A stretch of 8,069 nucleotides of DNA from JAAYYM01 sp964483395 (GTDB lineage Bacteria > Bacillota > Clostridia > Lachnospirales > Lachnospiraceae): positions 1 through 8,069 of the forward strand of contig CAZABT010000119.1 of NCBI GenBank assembly GCA_964483395.1. The letters are read 5' to 3'. The translations under genes and the position numbers were made by a program. Under the pieces are notes generated by a model, which was given only the letters and a program-made list of their open reading frames with translations, was not told where the DNA came from and did no database searches. Positions within the stretch are counted from its first letter, which is position 1, and each line of letters starts with the position of its first letter. Positions 6,203-8,069 of the stretch are shown here, piece after piece.

Positions 6203-6586
6203 TTGGACAATCACGAAATGAGTGCAGATGAAATACGGGTACAGCAAATGGAAGCCCTTCAGGTTGTGAATGAGTATATAGAAAAGCTGATTCCGAGTAT
6301 GGAGACGGTGATCGGTGAACTGAACGGAGAAAAGCAGGAGGATACGGATGCCTTTTTGAAGCAGATTATAGATGGTCTTAATTGGGTGATTGAAGTGTTT
6401 AATGGTACCATGTCCCTGATTAATGAAGAACGGCAGCTGATGGATAAGGATGCAATCAATCGTGAGGTGGTGCAGCTAAGCGAGGCATTGATTGATAAAA
6501 ATGATCAGAGAACCGCAACTGTTTTGGAAAGCGGTATCGTCCCGTTCCTGAAAGAGTTCCAAACTGTTTCGGCACTCTACCAATAA
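6203..6586 (+). CDS. Small all-helical protein related to the MAF N-terminal domain
   Basis: 127 residues from the TTG start set by the ribosome binding site at 6186-6195. It is acidic and predicted helical throughout, with no signal peptide, membrane segment or cysteine. Its last third carries A-x-x-LE-x4-PFL-x3-Q-x-V. The same spaced pattern ends the first ~107 residues of the MAF transferase in this operon (ADLLELQLLPFLYSVQEV), and both segments have similar length and helical make-up. This is the only recognisable similarity; the protein has no function I can name. Its place at the end of the glycosylation operon, facing a FliD-like gene, suggests a flagellar chaperone or adaptor, in the manner of FliS or FliT, but it is not obviously homologous to either. 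A hairpin terminator begins six bases after its stop codon. Confidence 0.75.
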   Translation: MDNHEMSADEIRVQQMEALQVVNEYIEKLIPSMETVIGELNGEKQEDTDAFLKQIIDGLNWVIEVFNGTMSLINEERQLMDKDAINREVVQLSEALIDKNDQRTATVLESGIVPFLKEFQTVSALYQ

Positions 6587-6591
6587 AAACG

Positions 6592-6634
6592 AAAAGCCTT
6601 GAGACTTGTTCATTCAAAGTTTCAAGGCTTTTTT
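6592..6634. terminator. Bidirectional intrinsic terminator between converging genes
   Basis: A 16-bp stem pairs 6592-6607 (AAAAGCCTTGAGACTT) with 6617-6632 through one G-T pair and a nine-base loop. It is followed by a T-run on the plus strand, and on the minus strand by TTTTCGTTTTTATT. It lies in the 46 bases between the stop codons at 6586 and 6635 and ends within the FliD-like gene's stop codon, so it should end transcription from both sides. Confidence 0.9.
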
Positions 6635-7937
6635 AGCAGTAGCTGTTAAATAACATCCCGCTGTAATTACTGGCGACATAAGGATTAGCCAGTGAACGGC
6701 CGGGATTTTTGTATGCAACGATTGTTTTATCCACATAATGCATTGGATTCAGTGAAACCTGATTTGCTTTTCCAAGAACAGAACCGGCAAAGCTTTTGAT
6801 GGCGCTGAATCGTTCGAGCGCGTCATCTTCCTGTGCTGTCTGCTGGAGAAGGTTTTTATCCAAGCTGATTGTGCCGTTATCCTGAACAGTAAGACCAATA
6901 GAATCCAGGTTGTTCTTATAGGTAAGTGAAATGTTGCTCATGTCATTGATCAGCCGATTCGTGTGCGGGTGTGCTTCCACATACTCAGAAGCTTTTTGCA
7001 GAAACGAATTATAGCCCTGTATCAGATGACTGATATTTTCTGTAAAGGATTCTACATCTGTTTTTAATCCGATTGTAGACGGAATGCCGGGTTCACTGAT
7101 GCCATTCAGTGATAGACGGAAGGTCTTATCAATCGTAAATTCGTTGGCATAGGTGCTGCGCTCGTCTCCGTTTAAAATAAAGCTTGCATTCTCAGCTCTC
7201 TGGCTTATCTGGTTTAGACCGAAGTAATCAACTGTGCCGGACATTTTACTGGTATGATTATCTGAAACAACAAATAACTCATTTTGATTCTCGGTAATAC
7301 CGGTCTCGGAAGATGTGAGACGAAGAGCGGTGTTTCCGTCTTCATTCTCCACTCTTTTTGCTTCAACGCCGATGTTAGATTTATTGATCAGGCGGGTGAG
7401 TTTATCCTGTATCTCGCGGTTGGTATCACCTTGATTGACATTGAACTGGAACTCGTAATCCAGATCACGGACATGAACATCAAAGGAATAGGTATTGGGT
7501 TCTAATCCCATTTCGCCTGCCGGCAGATATTTTCCTTCATTGACTTGATTCTTGGCAAGAGACTGCACTTCAATTTCCAATGAGGGTATGTCGTCATCGT
7601 CGCTGAGACTTCCTATATAAGAAGCTGTCACAACGTTCTCATCACTGGAGGAGACAGCCTTTTTATTTAATAACTGTGCTTCATCACCATTGGAAAGAGA
7701 GGAAATGACGTTTTTGAGGTCACGCGCATTTTCTTTCATGCCTACGGCAAATTCACCTGTCGCGGCGTCAGCCTTAACAAGATACAGAGGGGATTCTTTA
7801 TTCAATTTGACAATGGAATTGTATACACTGCGCAGTTCGCTCTTTTTATGGGTATCGTACGGTGACGAAGTACCCTTAGGCGCATAGGTAGTCAGATAAT
7901 GATTATAGACTGTATTGAGTGCTGCTACGTTAGCCAT
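6633..7937 (-). CDS. FliD-like flagellar filament-associated protein, divergent
   Basis: 434 residues. The start is the ATG at 7937, seven bases after a perfect AGGAGG; the frame stays open farther upstream but runs through that ribosome binding site and the palindromic leader. Residues 119-131 (SLEIEVQSLAKNQ) and about 149-195 resemble the FliD_N/Flagellin_IN type regions of the filament cap, and about 335-420 is a helical segment with flagellin/FliD-like heptads. FliD caps the filament outside the cell and directs flagellin folding. However, the classical N-terminal S-G-L-D-T motif is absent; the start is helical with YDTHKKSELRSVYN at 27-40. The protein ends in YSGMLFNSYC with a terminal cysteine, and it is shorter than many FliD proteins. 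It could be a FliD paralogue or another filament protein specific to Lachnospiraceae. The flagellar link is fairly secure, the exact role less so. Confidence 0.7.
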   Translation of the reverse strand: MANVAALNTVYNHYLTTYAPKGTSSPYDTHKKSELRSVYNSIVKLNKESPLYLVKADAATGEFAVGMKENARDLKNVISSLSNGDEAQLLNKKAVSSSDENVVTASYIGSLSDDDDIPSLEIEVQSLAKNQVNEGKYLPAGEMGLEPNTYSFDVHVRDLDYEFQFNVNQGDTNREIQDKLTRLINKSNIGVEAKRVENEDGNTALRLTSSETGITENQNELFVVSDNHTSKMSGTVDYFGLNQISQRAENASFILNGDERSTYANEFTIDKTFRLSLNGISEPGIPSTIGLKTDVESFTENISHLIQGYNSFLQKASEYVEAHPHTNRLINDMSNISLTYKNNLDSIGLTVQDNGTISLDKNLLQQTAQEDDALERFSAIKSFAGSVLGKANQVSLNPMHYVDKTIVAYKNPGRSLANPYVASNYSGMLFNSYC

Positions 7938-7944
7938 GTCTGCC

Positions 7945-7950
7945 CCTCCT
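7945..7950 (-). promoter_or_regulatory. Ribosome binding site of the FliD-like gene
   Basis: On the minus strand, AAAGGAGGGG with a perfect AGGAGG lies seven bases before ATG 7937. A preceding AAGGATG and this site both fit the A-x-GGA pattern that CsrA binds, so translational control through CsrA is possible but unproven. Confidence 0.85.
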
Positions 7951-7971
7951 TTCATCCTTGAAATACACATC

Positions 7972-8043
7972 GCAGTATTGATTTTATACTGCAACAACGG
8001 AATCAATTCCGTTACATAATGTAAAAATATTACATCACATGTG
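7972..8043 (-). promoter_or_regulatory. Palindrome-dense leader/operator region of the FliD-like gene
   Basis: Several inverted repeats lie within 72 bases: GCAGTAT/ATACTGC with a 7-base loop (7972-7992), AACGGAA/TTCCGTT with a 4-base loop (7996-8013), TTACAT-A-ATGTAA (8012-8024), ATGTAA/TTACAT (8019-8035) and CACATGTG (8036-8043). The first two could form hairpins in the mRNA leader; the AT-rich ones look like regulator-binding sites. No convincing sigma-28 promoter was found, and -10/-35 elements could not be fixed. Confidence 0.5.
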
Positions 8044-8069
8044 TTTGGGCATAACAACCTACTTTTATA

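Noticed and set aside
7938..8057. An upstream start for the FliD-like protein adding 40 residues
   Set aside because: The extension translates the perfect ribosome binding site and the palindromic leader; the ATG at 7937 has ideal spacing.
7938..8069. A sigma-28 flagellar promoter for the FliD-like gene
   Set aside because: Searched for TAAA with a 14-16 base spacer to a GCCGATAT-like box on the minus strand; the nearest pair (TAAA and GCGATGT) is only nine bases apart.

Overview
The window looks like part of a motile, low-to-moderate GC Gram-positive chromosome, most likely clostridial and probably Lachnospiraceae (Roseburia/Agathobacter/Butyrivibrio-like). This rests on strong AGGAGG-type ribosome binding sites, several TTG starts, an MAF-type flagellin glycosyltransferase and a FliD-like filament protein. 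No rRNA, tRNA, CRISPR array or transposase was seen, and the species assignment is inference.

Left edge (1-1127): an AT-rich two-gene unit. The first gene, cut by the window start, is the C-terminal part of an AAA/ABC-type ATPase of the OLD/AAA_15 kind (signature, Walker B and His-switch motifs visible). Twelve bases later comes a 172-residue protein with a TOPRIM/RloB-like N-terminus. Such pairs often occur in anti-phage or other accessory modules, but no function is proven here.

Middle left (1128-1995): a rhodanese-domain lipoprotein gene (1260-1652). It is followed by a 343-base gene-free stretch with a candidate promoter, an 18-bp near-perfect direct repeat and a possible 29-codon mini-ORF. 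This stretch probably forms a long leader for the next operon.

Centre (1996-6586): four genes in one direction with gaps of 42, 60 and 97 bases, closed by a strong hairpin. They are a CMP-nonulosonate cytidylyltransferase fused to a HAD-like domain, an MAF (DUF115) glycosyltransferase, UDP-galactopyranose mutase (glf), and a 127-residue all-helical protein whose C-terminal part resembles the N-terminal domain of the MAF protein. The inferred logic is that the first enzyme activates a sialic-like sugar (pseudaminic, legionaminic or related). The MAF protein would transfer it to flagellin, Glf would supply UDP-galactofuranose for the same or another glycan, and the small protein may be an adaptor or chaperone.

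Right edge (6633-7937, minus strand): a divergent FliD-like filament protein converges on the glycosylation operon and shares its terminator. Its upstream region (7972-8043) is packed with inverted repeats, one of which matches 13 of 14 bases of an element just upstream of the cytidylyltransferase gene. This may link the expression of the two transcription units.
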